Source: Myxococcales bacterium
GTDB taxonomy: Bacteria; Myxococcota; Myxococcia; Myxococcales; Myxococcaceae
Assembly (NCBI GenBank): GCA_030681895.1
Contig: JAUXRI010000107.1
Span: forward strand, 30,167 to 94,166
Reading direction: 5' to 3'
Length of the DNA stretch: 64,000 nucleotides
Part shown: positions 49,974 through 58,722 of the stretch, one piece after another
Layout of the letters: each line of letters begins with the position of its first letter
Position numbering within the stretch: the first letter of the stretch is position 1
Notes under the pieces: model-generated
Databases searched by the model: none
Seen by the model: the letters and a program-made list of their open reading frames with translations, nothing else
What the model was told of the DNA's origin: nothing
Position numbers and translations under genes: made by a program

Positions 49974-50981
49974 TCACGCCGTGCGCGTGGCCGCGGCCTG
50001 CTCGAGCTGCACCTTCGCCACCGCCGCGAAGAGCCGTTCACGCTGGGCCGGCGTCACGGTGGTGAACTCGACGCGCAGCTGCACGGCGTTTCCATACGGC
50101 AAAGACGACAACACGACGCCACCGAGCGCGCTGAACGTCTCGCCGCCGGCAGTGAAGCTCAGCGACAGGTGCACGCCGGCGGGGAAAGAGACGGCCGAGG
50201 CGACCAGCGCTCCGCCGCCGCTCAGGTCGCGCAGCGTCGCCTTCGCCTCTCGGGTCTCGAGGGCGTGGCCGGGCCAGGAGAGCGCCTTGAGCGTCACCGG
50301 CGCGTAGAGGTCGACCCGCACGTACTCACGCAGCTGGACCCGTTTCGGCATCTCGTCGTGCGCGAAGTCGATGCTCGTGTTGTGCCCGCGGAGCACCCGG
50401 CAGCGAAGCTCGTACGTCGCCTCACGGGCATGGCGGAGCGTGAGCGTCAGCGTCTCTCCCGACACTGGCGCGAGCGGAGGCCTGAAGCCGACGGTGAACG
50501 AGCGCTCGCTCACCTCGACCACCTGGCCGTGGCCTTCGCCACAATCGAGCGCCATGCCCACCGACAGCTCGCGCGTCGTCAGCAGCGGGGCGTGGGACGG
50601 CAGCCGGTCGAAGTGCAGCGCGTGGCGAATTCTCCTCACCGTCGTCGCCAGCGCGTCGCCAGACACGGTCGTCTCGACCGTGCCGTTCAGCGGGCCCACC
50701 GTGGCGCGCTCGAAGACGTCGGGGTGGGTCAGGAAGTCCATCGGCGGCACTGACGCGACGCGAGAGAGCTCGAATACCAGCTCCAGCTCGTCGTTCGTGA
50801 TGCCGCGCTGCTGCGCCAGGGTCTCGACCTCGAGGTGCACGCTGCGCCGGCGCTGGAAGATGCTGATCACCTGCAGCGCCACGACGGAGAGCGCGAGCAG
50901 GAGGAACACCCACTCGAAGGCGGTGCTCGACTCGCGGTTGCGCGCGAAGGCATCACTCACCGAGTGGAAGAAGTCCTCCAT
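49974..50981 (-). CDS. PilZ-like domain membrane protein
   Basis: This 335-residue protein, read from the ATG at 50981, has one N-terminal membrane helix (about 22-42, EWVFLLLALSVVALQVISIF). A cytoplasmic region follows with two PilZ-like barrels. A YcgR-N-like part contains LSVGMALDCGEG. A PilZ part has RVQLREYVRVDLYAP, then DLSGGGALVAS. The RxxxR and D/NxSxxG c-di-GMP binding motifs are recognisable as QLREYVR and DLSGGG. It is a probable c-di-GMP effector at the inner membrane, perhaps for motility. Confidence 0.8.
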   Translation of the reverse strand: MEDFFHSVSDAFARNRESSTAFEWVFLLLALSVVALQVISIFQRRRSVHLEVETLAQQRGITNDELELVFELSRVASVPPMDFLTHPDVFERATVGPLNGTVETTVSGDALATTVRRIRHALHFDRLPSHAPLLTTRELSVGMALDCGEGHGQVVEVSERSFTVGFRPPLAPVSGETLTLTLRHAREATYELRCRVLRGHNTSIDFAHDEMPKRVQLREYVRVDLYAPVTLKALSWPGHALETREAKATLRDLSGGGALVASAVSFPAGVHLSLSFTAGGETFSALGGVVLSSLPYGNAVQLRVEFTTVTPAQRERLFAAVAKVQLEQAAATRTA

Positions 50982-51077
50982 CACCTTCGTAACGTAACGA
51001 CCTGGTTCGGCCGCCGCATTTCCGTCACGTGGCTTCAGCGCCCCCGAGGTGCTGCACACGCCGGGTCGGCCACGTGC

Positions 51078-53189
51078 TCACTTCAACTGCAGTGTCCCCA
51101 CCTGCGTGGTCTGACCCGACTGAACGGTGACGAGCACTTCAGCGCGGGCTGTCGTCCCCCTCGCATTGATGATCAGCACGTAGGTGCCTGGCGCAGCGGT
51201 GACGGTGGCCACTCCCTGGGGAGCCGCAGGCAGCTCCGTCTGGCGGTTGAGGTAGAGCACGGGCGTTTCAAGCGGCGCGCCCTTCTCGTCGAGGATGGTG
51301 ACGGTGAAGGCCCCGGGAGGGCCGACGGGAATGGTGACCTCCTGCTCATCGTGCACCACGGTGCATCCCCGGCGCTCGTTCTGCTCGTCGTTCACGCACA
51401 GCAGGGTACGGACCGGGCTCTTGTCGGTCAGGACGAACTCACGGGCCGTCAGAGGCACCTCGGCGCGCTCGAACACAGAGTTGATCTCGAGGTGGTGCCG
51501 CACCCCCGGACGAAGCGCCCCGCTGATGCTGCCGCGGATGACGCGGGCCGGCCTGACGATCAGCTCGAGCTCGCGCTCCTGACCGAACGCAGCAGCCATG
51601 CCGCTCGCCAGGGCCTTCTTCGCGGTCACCCGCACCGGCCGGCTGAGGAAGGGCGACAGCTGGCAAGGGAAGGAGCCGTCCTCGCGGGTGAGCCCCTGGG
51701 TCCCTCCGCAGTCGACCATGGCGCCGCCCACGCCCACCCCGCCGGAGTCCTTCACCCGCACGGTCAGCACCTGCGGCGGCGGCTCTGCTTCGACCGCGGC
51801 CTCTGGTTCGTGGTGCACCATCAGCCTCAGCGCAGGCATGCCGGGTCGAGGGTCGACCTCGACGACCGAGTCCCCCGACGAGCCATCCTCCGCTGTCACC
51901 TCGATCCGGAACCGGCCCTGCCGCAGCGGCAGCACGCCGCGCACCCTGTCGTAGGCGCTCGTCCACTCCTGAGGAGGGATCGGCGTCGCGAGGCCGTCGA
52001 AGCAGGGCGTCTCGTGGCCGAGCTCGTCCACCAGCACGAGGGGCACGTCGATCAGCTCAGGTTGGAGCACCACCACCGCGCGCGTGCTGGCGCCTTCCAG
52101 CAGCTCGACCTCCTTCTCGCCGGACCGTGAGCCGAGCATCGCGGTGAGCGTGCTGGTCCCTGGCGGCAGCGCATCGAAGGTGAATCGTCCTTCCGGGCCC
52201 GAGAGCACGACCTGCGTGGAGCCGGAACACGTGACCGTCGCACCGTCGACCGTGGCTCCCTCTGGGGTCCGCAGCACGCCAGACAGCGTGGCCGGGTGCC
52301 ACAGCCTGATCACCCGAGGAAAGGGGACTTCCCAGGGGTGATGGCTCGGCCTCTTCCGGCTGTAGGGGAGGTAGCTGGTCTTCGAGACGTTCAGGTCGAC
52401 CTCCACCTGCCAGGCCGGCACCTTCCACTTTCCGTGGGCATCCGTGACCTGCCGTTCGACGATCGCCCCTGCGGACAAGGTGATGACCGCTCCCTCGATC
52501 GGTCGCTGAGCACCGTCGACCACCAGCCCCTCTACCGCGGGGCTCGAGGAGAGCAGAATGAAGACTCGATCATCGTCACCCTCGCTCTCCCGGAATGAGC
52601 TTGTTCCGAGCATGTCACCGCTGCGCGCTGCGATCGGGCCGTACGCGGCGACCCGCAGCTCGAACTGGCCTGCTGTATCGGTGGTGGTCTGGGCGAAGGG
52701 CTCGGTCATCGACGTCACCACCGCGCCAGCGACCGGCGTTGAGCGGCCCGTGAGCACCAGCCCGTGCACCAAAGGTAACCGCGAGAGCTCGACGGTTTCC
52801 GCGGCGCCGAAAGTGCCTGACCGGGTCTTCATGAAGGGGGCAGAAATCTCCACCTCTGCCAGCGCCTGGACCTCGTCGAGCATGACGGCGCCCCGCGCAT
52901 CGGACGTCAGTTCCAACCAGGGTCGGGTTTGTCTCACCCTGGCACCGGCAATCGGTTCACCGGTGTCGGCTGCGATCAGCCACAGCCCGACGGTCTGGCC
53001 TCTGGAGGACTGAGCTGGAGCTGATGGAGCTGATGGAGCCGCCCGCCGCAAGACATCAACTGCCTGCGGCGGGCGCCGAGAATCGTCAGCCGTCGGAGTC
53101 GACACCACGGCTGCTGGGGCCCAGAGCAGCAACGCGCCGATCGCCACGAAGACGACCACGACCAGTGCCAGCAATCCCTTCTTCCGCAC
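51078..53189 (-). CDS. Carboxypeptidase-regulatory-like domain protein
   Basis: This 703-residue protein starts with a GTG at 53189. An N-terminal signal anchor (about 5-25) and a Pro/Ala-rich linker precede six or more tandem beta-sandwich units. These are of the carboxypeptidase D regulatory type (patterns such as IAGARVRQ, TTDTAGQFELRV, IEGAVITLSAG, TVDGATVTCSG-x4-LSGPEGRFTFDALPPG). There are few cysteines. It resembles large exported proteins common in myxobacteria and probably functions in envelope structure or adhesion. No enzymatic domain is seen. Confidence 0.8.
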   Translation of the reverse strand: MRKKGLLALVVVVFVAIGALLLWAPAAVVSTPTADDSRRPPQAVDVLRRAAPSAPSAPAQSSRGQTVGLWLIAADTGEPIAGARVRQTRPWLELTSDARGAVMLDEVQALAEVEISAPFMKTRSGTFGAAETVELSRLPLVHGLVLTGRSTPVAGAVVTSMTEPFAQTTTDTAGQFELRVAAYGPIAARSGDMLGTSSFRESEGDDDRVFILLSSSPAVEGLVVDGAQRPIEGAVITLSAGAIVERQVTDAHGKWKVPAWQVEVDLNVSKTSYLPYSRKRPSHHPWEVPFPRVIRLWHPATLSGVLRTPEGATVDGATVTCSGSTQVVLSGPEGRFTFDALPPGTSTLTAMLGSRSGEKEVELLEGASTRAVVVLQPELIDVPLVLVDELGHETPCFDGLATPIPPQEWTSAYDRVRGVLPLRQGRFRIEVTAEDGSSGDSVVEVDPRPGMPALRLMVHHEPEAAVEAEPPPQVLTVRVKDSGGVGVGGAMVDCGGTQGLTREDGSFPCQLSPFLSRPVRVTAKKALASGMAAAFGQERELELIVRPARVIRGSISGALRPGVRHHLEINSVFERAEVPLTAREFVLTDKSPVRTLLCVNDEQNERRGCTVVHDEQEVTIPVGPPGAFTVTILDEKGAPLETPVLYLNRQTELPAAPQGVATVTAAPGTYVLIINARGTTARAEVLVTVQSGQTTQVGTLQLK

Positions 53190-53274
53190 CTCGCCAGTGT
53201 GCTCCTCTTTTCGCTCCGAGTGCGCGGCGTGTCTGCGTTGGGCGACTACGAAGGCGCACCGGGGCGCTGGCGGC

Positions 53275-54762
53275 TCAGCGGGCCGTCAGCGGGAACAGCA
53301 GCTCGACGCGGGTGCCGTGGCCTTCTCTCGACTCGAGCCGCACCTCGCCGCCGTGCGCGCGCGCAATCTGCTTCACGAACGCCAGCCCCAGGCCGCTGCC
53401 CTGGGCCTTGGTGGTGAAGAAGAGCGAGAAGGCCTGCTCCTTGGTGCGCGGGTCCATGCCTTCACCGGTGTCGGTGACGGCGAGCGAGAGGTGGTCTCCG
53501 GCGCGCGCGGTGGCCACGGTGACGGTGCCGCCGTTCGGCATCGCCTCGAACGCGTTCTTCACCAGGTTCTCGACGATGGACGACACCAGCTCGGCGTCGA
53601 GCGGCACCTTTGGCAGGTCCTCGGCGAGGGTGGACGAGACGGTCATGTGGCTGGCGCTCGCGAAGCCCTGCAATGACAGCACGCGCGAGATGAGCTCGTT
53701 GACGTCGACGTCCTGCCGCTCCAGTTCCATGCGAGAGAGCCGCTGGTAGCGGTCGATGATGGAGGTGAGCCGGTCGAGCTGTTGCACGAGCAGCGCCGAG
53801 AAGTGGCTCAAGTCCTCCTTCTGCAGCGTCTTGAGCTCACCTTCGAGCAGCTCCGCCGCGCCGCGCGCCGCCGCGAGCGGGTTCTTCAAATCGTGCGCCA
53901 TCTGCGCCGAGAACCGCCCCAGCGTGGCGAAGCGCTCGAGGCCTTCCCGCTGTCGGATGAGCACCTGCCACGCGATGCGGCCACCAGCGCCGAGGGAAAG
54001 CGTGAGCGCCGCGACCGCCAGCACCAACACGCCCTGATGGTCGCGCAGCGCATCGAAGAGGGTGAGGAACGCGACGACGACGAAGAGCGCGAGCAGCAGC
54101 GCCTGACCCAGCTGCTGCTTTCTCGAGGCCCGCGAGACGCCCAACGCGATGCCGATGAGCAGCCCGTTCATCACCGTGCTGCCAGCCGTGGCGAGCGGAG
54201 GCACCGGCAGCCCCATGTCGTTGAAGAGGTCGGTCAGCATCAGCGGCACGCCGAGGAGCAACGCCAGCACGAGGAGCCAGGTGCGCAGCCGCTCCGACTC
54301 ACTCACCACGTCGCGAAGGTGCGCGCGGATGAGCCACGCGCCGAAGATGGCGATGGGCGCGCTGGTCGAAGCCGCGATGATGGCGTGCGTGCCGAGGCCG
54401 CCCGCGAGGTCGACGAGCGACGTCTTCCAATCGACCAGCACCAACACCGCTTCGGCCGCGTACAGCGCGTAGGCGACGATGAGCGCGACGCGGAAGGTGC
54501 GCAGGCGGCCGGTGAAGGCGAGCGCGTAGTGGAGGATGAGCGCGGTGAAGACGGGCGTCACCACCGCACCGACCCACTTGTACGTCGGGTCGCTCGTCAG
54601 CTCGCCCGCGACCGAGGCGCCGTTCCAGATGAACTGGTCGACGGCGAGCGCGACGAGGGGCACGCGGAACGACACGTTGGAGTGCTTCGACAACGCGAGC
54701 GCCACCACGACGACAGACGAGGTCGCCGCCAGCACGTGCATCCAGGTCCACACGCTCAACAT
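53275..54762 (-). CDS. Multi-pass membrane sensor histidine kinase
   Basis: Read from the ATG at 54762, this protein has 495 residues and about seven to eight N-terminal membrane helices (7TM histidine-kinase-like sensor). HisKA follows with the phospho-accepting His in MAHDLKNPLA. The HATPase domain has NLVKNAFEAMPNGG (N box), DTGEGMD (G1) and GSGLGLAFVKQIARAHGG (G2). A GTG at 54801 could add 13 residues. It may phosphorylate the NtrC-type regulator at 48540-49919. The signal it senses is not evident. Confidence 0.9.
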   Translation of the reverse strand: MLSVWTWMHVLAATSSVVVVALALSKHSNVSFRVPLVALAVDQFIWNGASVAGELTSDPTYKWVGAVVTPVFTALILHYALAFTGRLRTFRVALIVAYALYAAEAVLVLVDWKTSLVDLAGGLGTHAIIAASTSAPIAIFGAWLIRAHLRDVVSESERLRTWLLVLALLLGVPLMLTDLFNDMGLPVPPLATAGSTVMNGLLIGIALGVSRASRKQQLGQALLLALFVVVAFLTLFDALRDHQGVLVLAVAALTLSLGAGGRIAWQVLIRQREGLERFATLGRFSAQMAHDLKNPLAAARGAAELLEGELKTLQKEDLSHFSALLVQQLDRLTSIIDRYQRLSRMELERQDVDVNELISRVLSLQGFASASHMTVSSTLAEDLPKVPLDAELVSSIVENLVKNAFEAMPNGGTVTVATARAGDHLSLAVTDTGEGMDPRTKEQAFSLFFTTKAQGSGLGLAFVKQIARAHGGEVRLESREGHGTRVELLFPLTAR

Positions 54763-54840
54763 CGTGCGTGCAGCCTCCACCGTCGCGCGGCGGTGCGCCA
54801 CTTCCCTCGTGCTCGCCTGAATCCGCTGTATGACGCGCTG

Positions 54841-55629
54841 GTGCCTGCTCCAGCGTCGGTCGAAGTGCTCGTCTCGGAAGTGCAGGAACTGCGCGCGCGG
54901 GTGGCGCTGCTGGAGCGTCGCCGCCGCTGGTTGTCGGTGGGCGTGCTCGGCGCGCTCGTGCTCGTGGGGCTCAGCTCACGCGTCTCGTTCGCCAGCGGCT
55001 CGTCGTGCAGTGAGACGTTGCCGGGGTTGTTGACGCCGTTCTGCCCCGACGAGCCGGCGCAGGCGGCGGTGGTGAACCAGAACTACCGCGAGCTGATCCG
55101 CCTGGTCGAGACGAAGGTCGGCGCGCTCGGCGTCCCGTCGGGCACCACGCCGGGGGCGGCCGGGAGCGGCACCATCTCGACGGCGTCGCTGACCACCACC
55201 GGCGCGCTGAGCTCCGGCAGCCTCACGACGGGCTCCGTCTCGGCGACGTCGGTGAACTCGACGACCGCGACCATCAACACGCTCAACGTCACGTCACAGC
55301 CCGGGTTCCAGCTGTCGTGTGGCGAGGCGTCGTACCTCGGCGCCACTCAGGGCAACCCCTTCTGCTGTCGCATCAACGTCAGCACCGGAGACACGACGTG
55401 CAACCTGTCGACCGGCGCGAATGGGACGACCTGGTCGGCCTCGGTCATCAACTACCCGGGCCTGAGCGCGACGACGACGGGTCGGTACTCGCTCTCGTGT
55501 GTCGCCGGCGCGCCGGGCGCCAACTACCCCTTCTGCTGCCGCATCAACGTCAACAACGGCGCTGTGACGTGCGGTCAAGGCAACAACTACTCGTTGGGCT
55601 CGGCGGGGCAGGTGAACGTTCCGTTCTGA
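54841..55629 (+). CDS. Membrane-anchored protein with paired FCCRINV repeats
   Basis: This 262-residue protein, if started at the GTG at 54841 (start uncertain), has a short coiled coil (VSEVQELRARVALLERRRRW) and one membrane helix. A Ser/Thr-rich region follows (about 110-170). Two C-terminal repeats each contain an FCCRINV motif: NPFCCRINVSTGDTTCN and YPFCCRINVNNGAVTCG. The pattern recalls phage-tail-like or deltaproteobacterial exported repeat proteins. Function unknown. It is divergent from the histidine kinase gene. Confidence 0.65.
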   Translation: MPAPASVEVLVSEVQELRARVALLERRRRWLSVGVLGALVLVGLSSRVSFASGSSCSETLPGLLTPFCPDEPAQAAVVNQNYRELIRLVETKVGALGVPSGTTPGAAGSGTISTASLTTTGALSSGSLTTGSVSATSVNSTTATINTLNVTSQPGFQLSCGEASYLGATQGNPFCCRINVSTGDTTCNLSTGANGTTWSASVINYPGLSATTTGRYSLSCVAGAPGANYPFCCRINVNNGAVTCGQGNNYSLGSAGQVNVPF

Positions 55630-55740
55630 GTTCGTTCGGGCCCGTGACGGAAGCGAGGCCGAGCCCCCAATCGTGTGCATGCAGCCCTGCGACGCGATTC
55701 ACACTCAGGCCCGCGGCCGCGATGGGAGGACTGATTGACG

Positions 55741-56238
55741 ATGTCCTCGCCACGCCTGTACAGGCGCCGCATGCGCGCCGTCGCCCTCGTCGTGTCTGTG
55801 TTCCTGTCGGCCGCTGCCTCCGCGCAACAGGCGCCGCCGTGCACGAAGGAGCTCGTCGGCATCCTCTTCGACTTCGGCACACCGCAGGCGCCGCGACTCT
55901 TCAAGTGTGATGGGCGCACGTGGGCGATGTGGACGCCGCCCGCTTCGCTGTGCACGACGCCTCCTGCCGCGCAGACGCCTTCGCCTCCACCGGGGCCGCC
56001 GCTCGTTCCGCTCGCCGCAGACGAGGCGCTCGTGCCGCCTCCTCCTCCAGCTTCGCTGCCGCCGCTGCCCACGGGACCGAAGGCCGGCACCGACGTCGTC
56101 GCGAACGCCGACTGTCGCAAGGCGTGCACTGTCGCCTTCACGCAGTGTGTCCGCTCACGCTGCGGCACCTCACTCGCGGCGAGCTGCAAACAGAGCTGCG
56201 ACAAACAACAGACCCGCTGTGCCACGGCGTGCCCATGA
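55741..56238 (+). CDS. Secreted Pro-rich, Cys-rich protein
   Basis: This 165-residue protein starts at the ATG at 55741; a TTG at 55735 with GGAGG five bases upstream is also possible. It has a signal ending SAAASA, a beta segment with two Cys (PPCTKELVG and FKCDGRTWAMW), a long Pro-rich linker and a C-terminal cysteine cluster (CRKACTVAFTQCVRSRCG, then CKQSCDKQQTRC). Its stop overlaps the next start (ATGA), so the two genes are coupled. Confidence 0.7.
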   Translation: MSSPRLYRRRMRAVALVVSVFLSAAASAQQAPPCTKELVGILFDFGTPQAPRLFKCDGRTWAMWTPPASLCTTPPAAQTPSPPPGPPLVPLAADEALVPPPPPASLPPLPTGPKAGTDVVANADCRKACTVAFTQCVRSRCGTSLAASCKQSCDKQQTRCATACP

Positions 56239-57014
56239 CGCGTCTCCTGCTCCTCTCGGTCTTCGTCCTCGTCGCGTGTCAGCCTTCCGCGCGGCGCGTC
56301 GTGCGCTCGTCGAGTCCACCGCCGGCGCCGAGCTGTACCGTGGCGCTCACTGCGCTGCGCATCACCGACGTCACTTGTCAGGGCGCGTTTTCGAGAGACG
56401 AGTTGTGGCGCGCGGCGCTCCTCAAGGCCGCCGAGACGGGGCCGGAGCAGGGCAGCCTCACCTTCGACGTCATCGACACCAACGAGAACCCCGGCTGGCG
56501 GGCGCTGCGCGCGAAGTTCGCGGGCCCGGGTGAGCCAGCGGCGACCAACGCCATCGAGGTGATGTTGTCGCCTCAGCAGCTCGAAGCCGCCCGCACCCGC
56601 GCCATGACGAAGCAGTGCCAGCGCACCGTCATCGTCGAGAGCGACCCGGCGACGAAGGCCTCGTGCATGCAGTACCTCGCGGCGCAGCAGCAGCTCGCGC
56701 AGACCGAGCGTCACCACGCGGAGCAGCTGGGCGTGCAGCGGGAGTCGGTCGCAGCGCAGCGTCAGGCCGCAGCCGCGCAGCAGGAGACGGCCGCGGCGTT
56801 GAGGCTTCAGGCGATGCAGCGCTCGCAGACGAACGTCGTCATCGTCGGAGGCAGCACCTGTCGCTCGAGCCTCGACTGCGGCAGCGGTCAGTTCTGCAAA
56901 GACTGGAGCGGCGGGCGCGTGTGCATGGGCAACGGCGGCGCGGGAGCCCCGTGCAGCAGCGGCATCGACTGCTCCGGCAGCTTGTTCTGTCGGTCAGGCC
57001 TCTGCGGCCAGTAG
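56235..57014 (+). CDS. Lipoprotein with coiled coil and Dickkopf-like Cys module
   Basis: This 259-residue lipoprotein has lipobox VLVAC. It has an N-terminal alpha/beta domain (about 20-120) and then a Gln/Ala-rich coiled coil (about 140-195, LAQTERHHAEQLGVQRESVA). The C-terminal disulfide-rich module is CRSSLDCGSGQFCKDW plus CSSGIDCSGSLFCRSG-LC. That module resembles the Cys-rich surface repeats seen in many myxobacterial exported proteins. It is translationally coupled to the preceding gene. Confidence 0.72.
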   Translation: MTRLLLLSVFVLVACQPSARRVVRSSSPPPAPSCTVALTALRITDVTCQGAFSRDELWRAALLKAAETGPEQGSLTFDVIDTNENPGWRALRAKFAGPGEPAATNAIEVMLSPQQLEAARTRAMTKQCQRTVIVESDPATKASCMQYLAAQQQLAQTERHHAEQLGVQRESVAAQRQAAAAQQETAAALRLQAMQRSQTNVVIVGGSTCRSSLDCGSGQFCKDWSGGRVCMGNGGAGAPCSSGIDCSGSLFCRSGLCGQ

Positions 57015-57096
57015 GAGCGCGCTCAGCGACGGGCCTCCAAAGCCTCGAGGCACGAAGGCAGGTCGAATTGGCAATGCGCGTGGATGATTCGCGACC

Positions 57097-57228
57097 TCGC
57101 GACGTCCGAAAGTCGCGATGCCGAGGCACGACGGACCGGTGAGCCGATCGACGGTCCGACGCTTCCGGCCCCGAAGCACGAGCGCTCGGTCCGCGGCGTG
57201 CGTACAGATCAGAGGACTGTCTCTCTGA
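57097..57228 (+). promoter_or_regulatory. Three-hairpin leader upstream of the CaCA antiporter gene
   Basis: Three consecutive stem-loops are predicted in the 226-bp upstream region. TCGCGAC pairs with GTCGCGA (57097-57118, 8-base loop). CGGACCG pairs with CGGTCCG (57132-57158, 13-base loop). TCAGAG pairs with CTCTGA (57209-57228, 8-base loop). The last ends 12 bases before the start codon. No known riboswitch consensus was recognised by eye; it could be a structured 5' UTR. Confidence 0.4.
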
Positions 57229-57240
57229 CACGGCGGGCGC

Positions 57241-58314
57241 ATGCTGCTGAACCTCGGTCAACTGGCCATCGGCCTCGTCGTCGTCACGTTCGGCGCGAGC
57301 TGGTTGGTGAAGGGGGCCTCGCGGGTCGCGCTCCGCTTTGGCATTCCGCCGCTCATCATCGGCCTGACGGTGGTCGCGTTCGGCACCAGCGCGCCCGAGC
57401 TGGCCGTCAGCATCACCTCGGCCCTGGCAGGGCAGTCCGACCTCGCGGTGGCCAACGTGGTGGGCAGCAACATCTTCAACGTGCTCTTCATCCTCGGGCT
57501 CTCGGCCCTCATCACGCCGCTGGTGGTGCACCAGCAGCTCGTGCGCATGGACCTGCCCGTGATGATCGGCATGAGCATGTTGCTGTACGTGCTGACGCTC
57601 GATGGAGGCCTCGACCTCGTCGACTCGGTGCTGCTGGTGGGCCTCATCGTCGGGTACACCATCTTCCTGTTGCGAGAGGCTCGACGGCAGGGCGCCGGAG
57701 CCGAGTCGAAGGACGCGACGCTCGTGCCGGGGAAGTTGCCCCTCAACATCGCGCTGCTGGTGGTGGGCCTCGTTGCCCTCGTCTTCGGCTCGAACGTGAT
57801 GGTGACAGGCGCGGTGGGCCTGGCGCGGCTCCTGGGCGTCTCCGAAGCGGTGATTGGCCTCACCATCGTCGCGGCCGGAACCTCGTTGCCCGAGGTGGCG
57901 ACGTCGGTGACCGCGGCCATCAAAGGCGAGCGCGACATCGCCATCGGCAACGTCGTCGGCAGCAACATCTTCAACATCGGCTCGGTGCTGGGCTTCAGCG
58001 GCCTGGCCTCGCTTGGCACGCTCACCATCTCGCCCGCGATGATGGCCCTCGACGTGCCGGTGATGCTGGCCGTCTCGATGTTGTGTCTTCCGTTCTTCCG
58101 CACCGGTTACCAGCTCACCCGGCTCAACGGCGCGGCGCTGATGGCGGGGCAGGTGGGCTACGTGGCGTGGCTGGTGCTGACGGAGCAACGCTCGCCGGCG
58201 CTGCCGGTGCTGCAGTTCATCGTGGTGCGCGGCTTCCTGCCGGCGCTCATCATCGGCACGGTGGTGGTGATGGTGAAGGGCCTGCGAGATGAGAAGGCAG
58301 CGTTGAAGGCGTGA
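57241..58314 (+). CDS. CaCA-family calcium/sodium antiporter (YrbG-like)
   Basis: This 357-residue membrane protein has two inverted alpha repeats. The first contains GTSAPELAVS and GSNIFNVL, and the second GTSLPEVATS and GSNIFNIG, the exact signature of K+-independent Ca2+/Na+ antiporters. About ten membrane helices are visible with a cytoplasmic loop between the repeats. It should export Ca2+ using a sodium or proton gradient. The adhesin operon carries Ca-binding TSP3 repeats, so external calcium may matter to this cell, but no direct link is shown. Confidence 0.9.
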   Translation: MLLNLGQLAIGLVVVTFGASWLVKGASRVALRFGIPPLIIGLTVVAFGTSAPELAVSITSALAGQSDLAVANVVGSNIFNVLFILGLSALITPLVVHQQLVRMDLPVMIGMSMLLYVLTLDGGLDLVDSVLLVGLIVGYTIFLLREARRQGAGAESKDATLVPGKLPLNIALLVVGLVALVFGSNVMVTGAVGLARLLGVSEAVIGLTIVAAGTSLPEVATSVTAAIKGERDIAIGNVVGSNIFNIGSVLGFSGLASLGTLTISPAMMALDVPVMLAVSMLCLPFFRTGYQLTRLNGAALMAGQVGYVAWLVLTEQRSPALPVLQFIVVRGFLPALIIGTVVVMVKGLRDEKAALKA

Positions 58315-58326
58315 CCGGCCCGAGCG

Positions 58327-58713
58327 TCAGGTCGGCTTCGACACCCGAAGCGTCAGCTGATTCCCACACCCTTCACAGAACACGTTCGTCTCGTCCGACA
58401 CGCCGCCGCCCATCGACATGGTGCGCGCCTCGCCTTTGCAACGCGGACACACGCCCACGACCTCTTTGAAGGACGTGCGGGTGAAGAACTTCCACACGAA
58501 GACGACGGGCCCGGCGATGAGCAGCAGCGGCGGGGCCACGAAGTGCACGAGCGGAATCGGGAGCAACAGGCCCGCGACGCACCAACACAGCGCGGCCGGC
58601 ATCACTGCGCGGCGAAGGCGCTCGAGCATCGTCCACTCGGCGATGGTGACCACGGCCGTCGTGGCCGCTTCGGAGCCGAGGCTCAATCGGACGGGGAGGG
58701 TGCGGAGCAACAC
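58327..58713 (-). CDS. Membrane protein with zinc-ribbon tail
   Basis: In this 128-residue protein two hydrophobic segments (MPAALCWCVAGLLLPIPLV and APPLLLIAGPVVFVW) are followed by a C-terminal Cys4 zinc ribbon (CPRCKGEA and CEGCGNQ). The layout is that of small inner-membrane proteins with a cytoplasmic zinc domain. No family was recognised. It lies 9 bp downstream of the LysR-type gene, with the same orientation. Confidence 0.7.
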   Translation of the reverse strand: MLLRTLPVRLSLGSEAATTAVVTIAEWTMLERLRRAVMPAALCWCVAGLLLPIPLVHFVAPPLLLIAGPVVFVWKFFTRTSFKEVVGVCPRCKGEARTMSMGGGVSDETNVFCEGCGNQLTLRVSKPT

Positions 58714-58722
58714 GCGCTCTCT

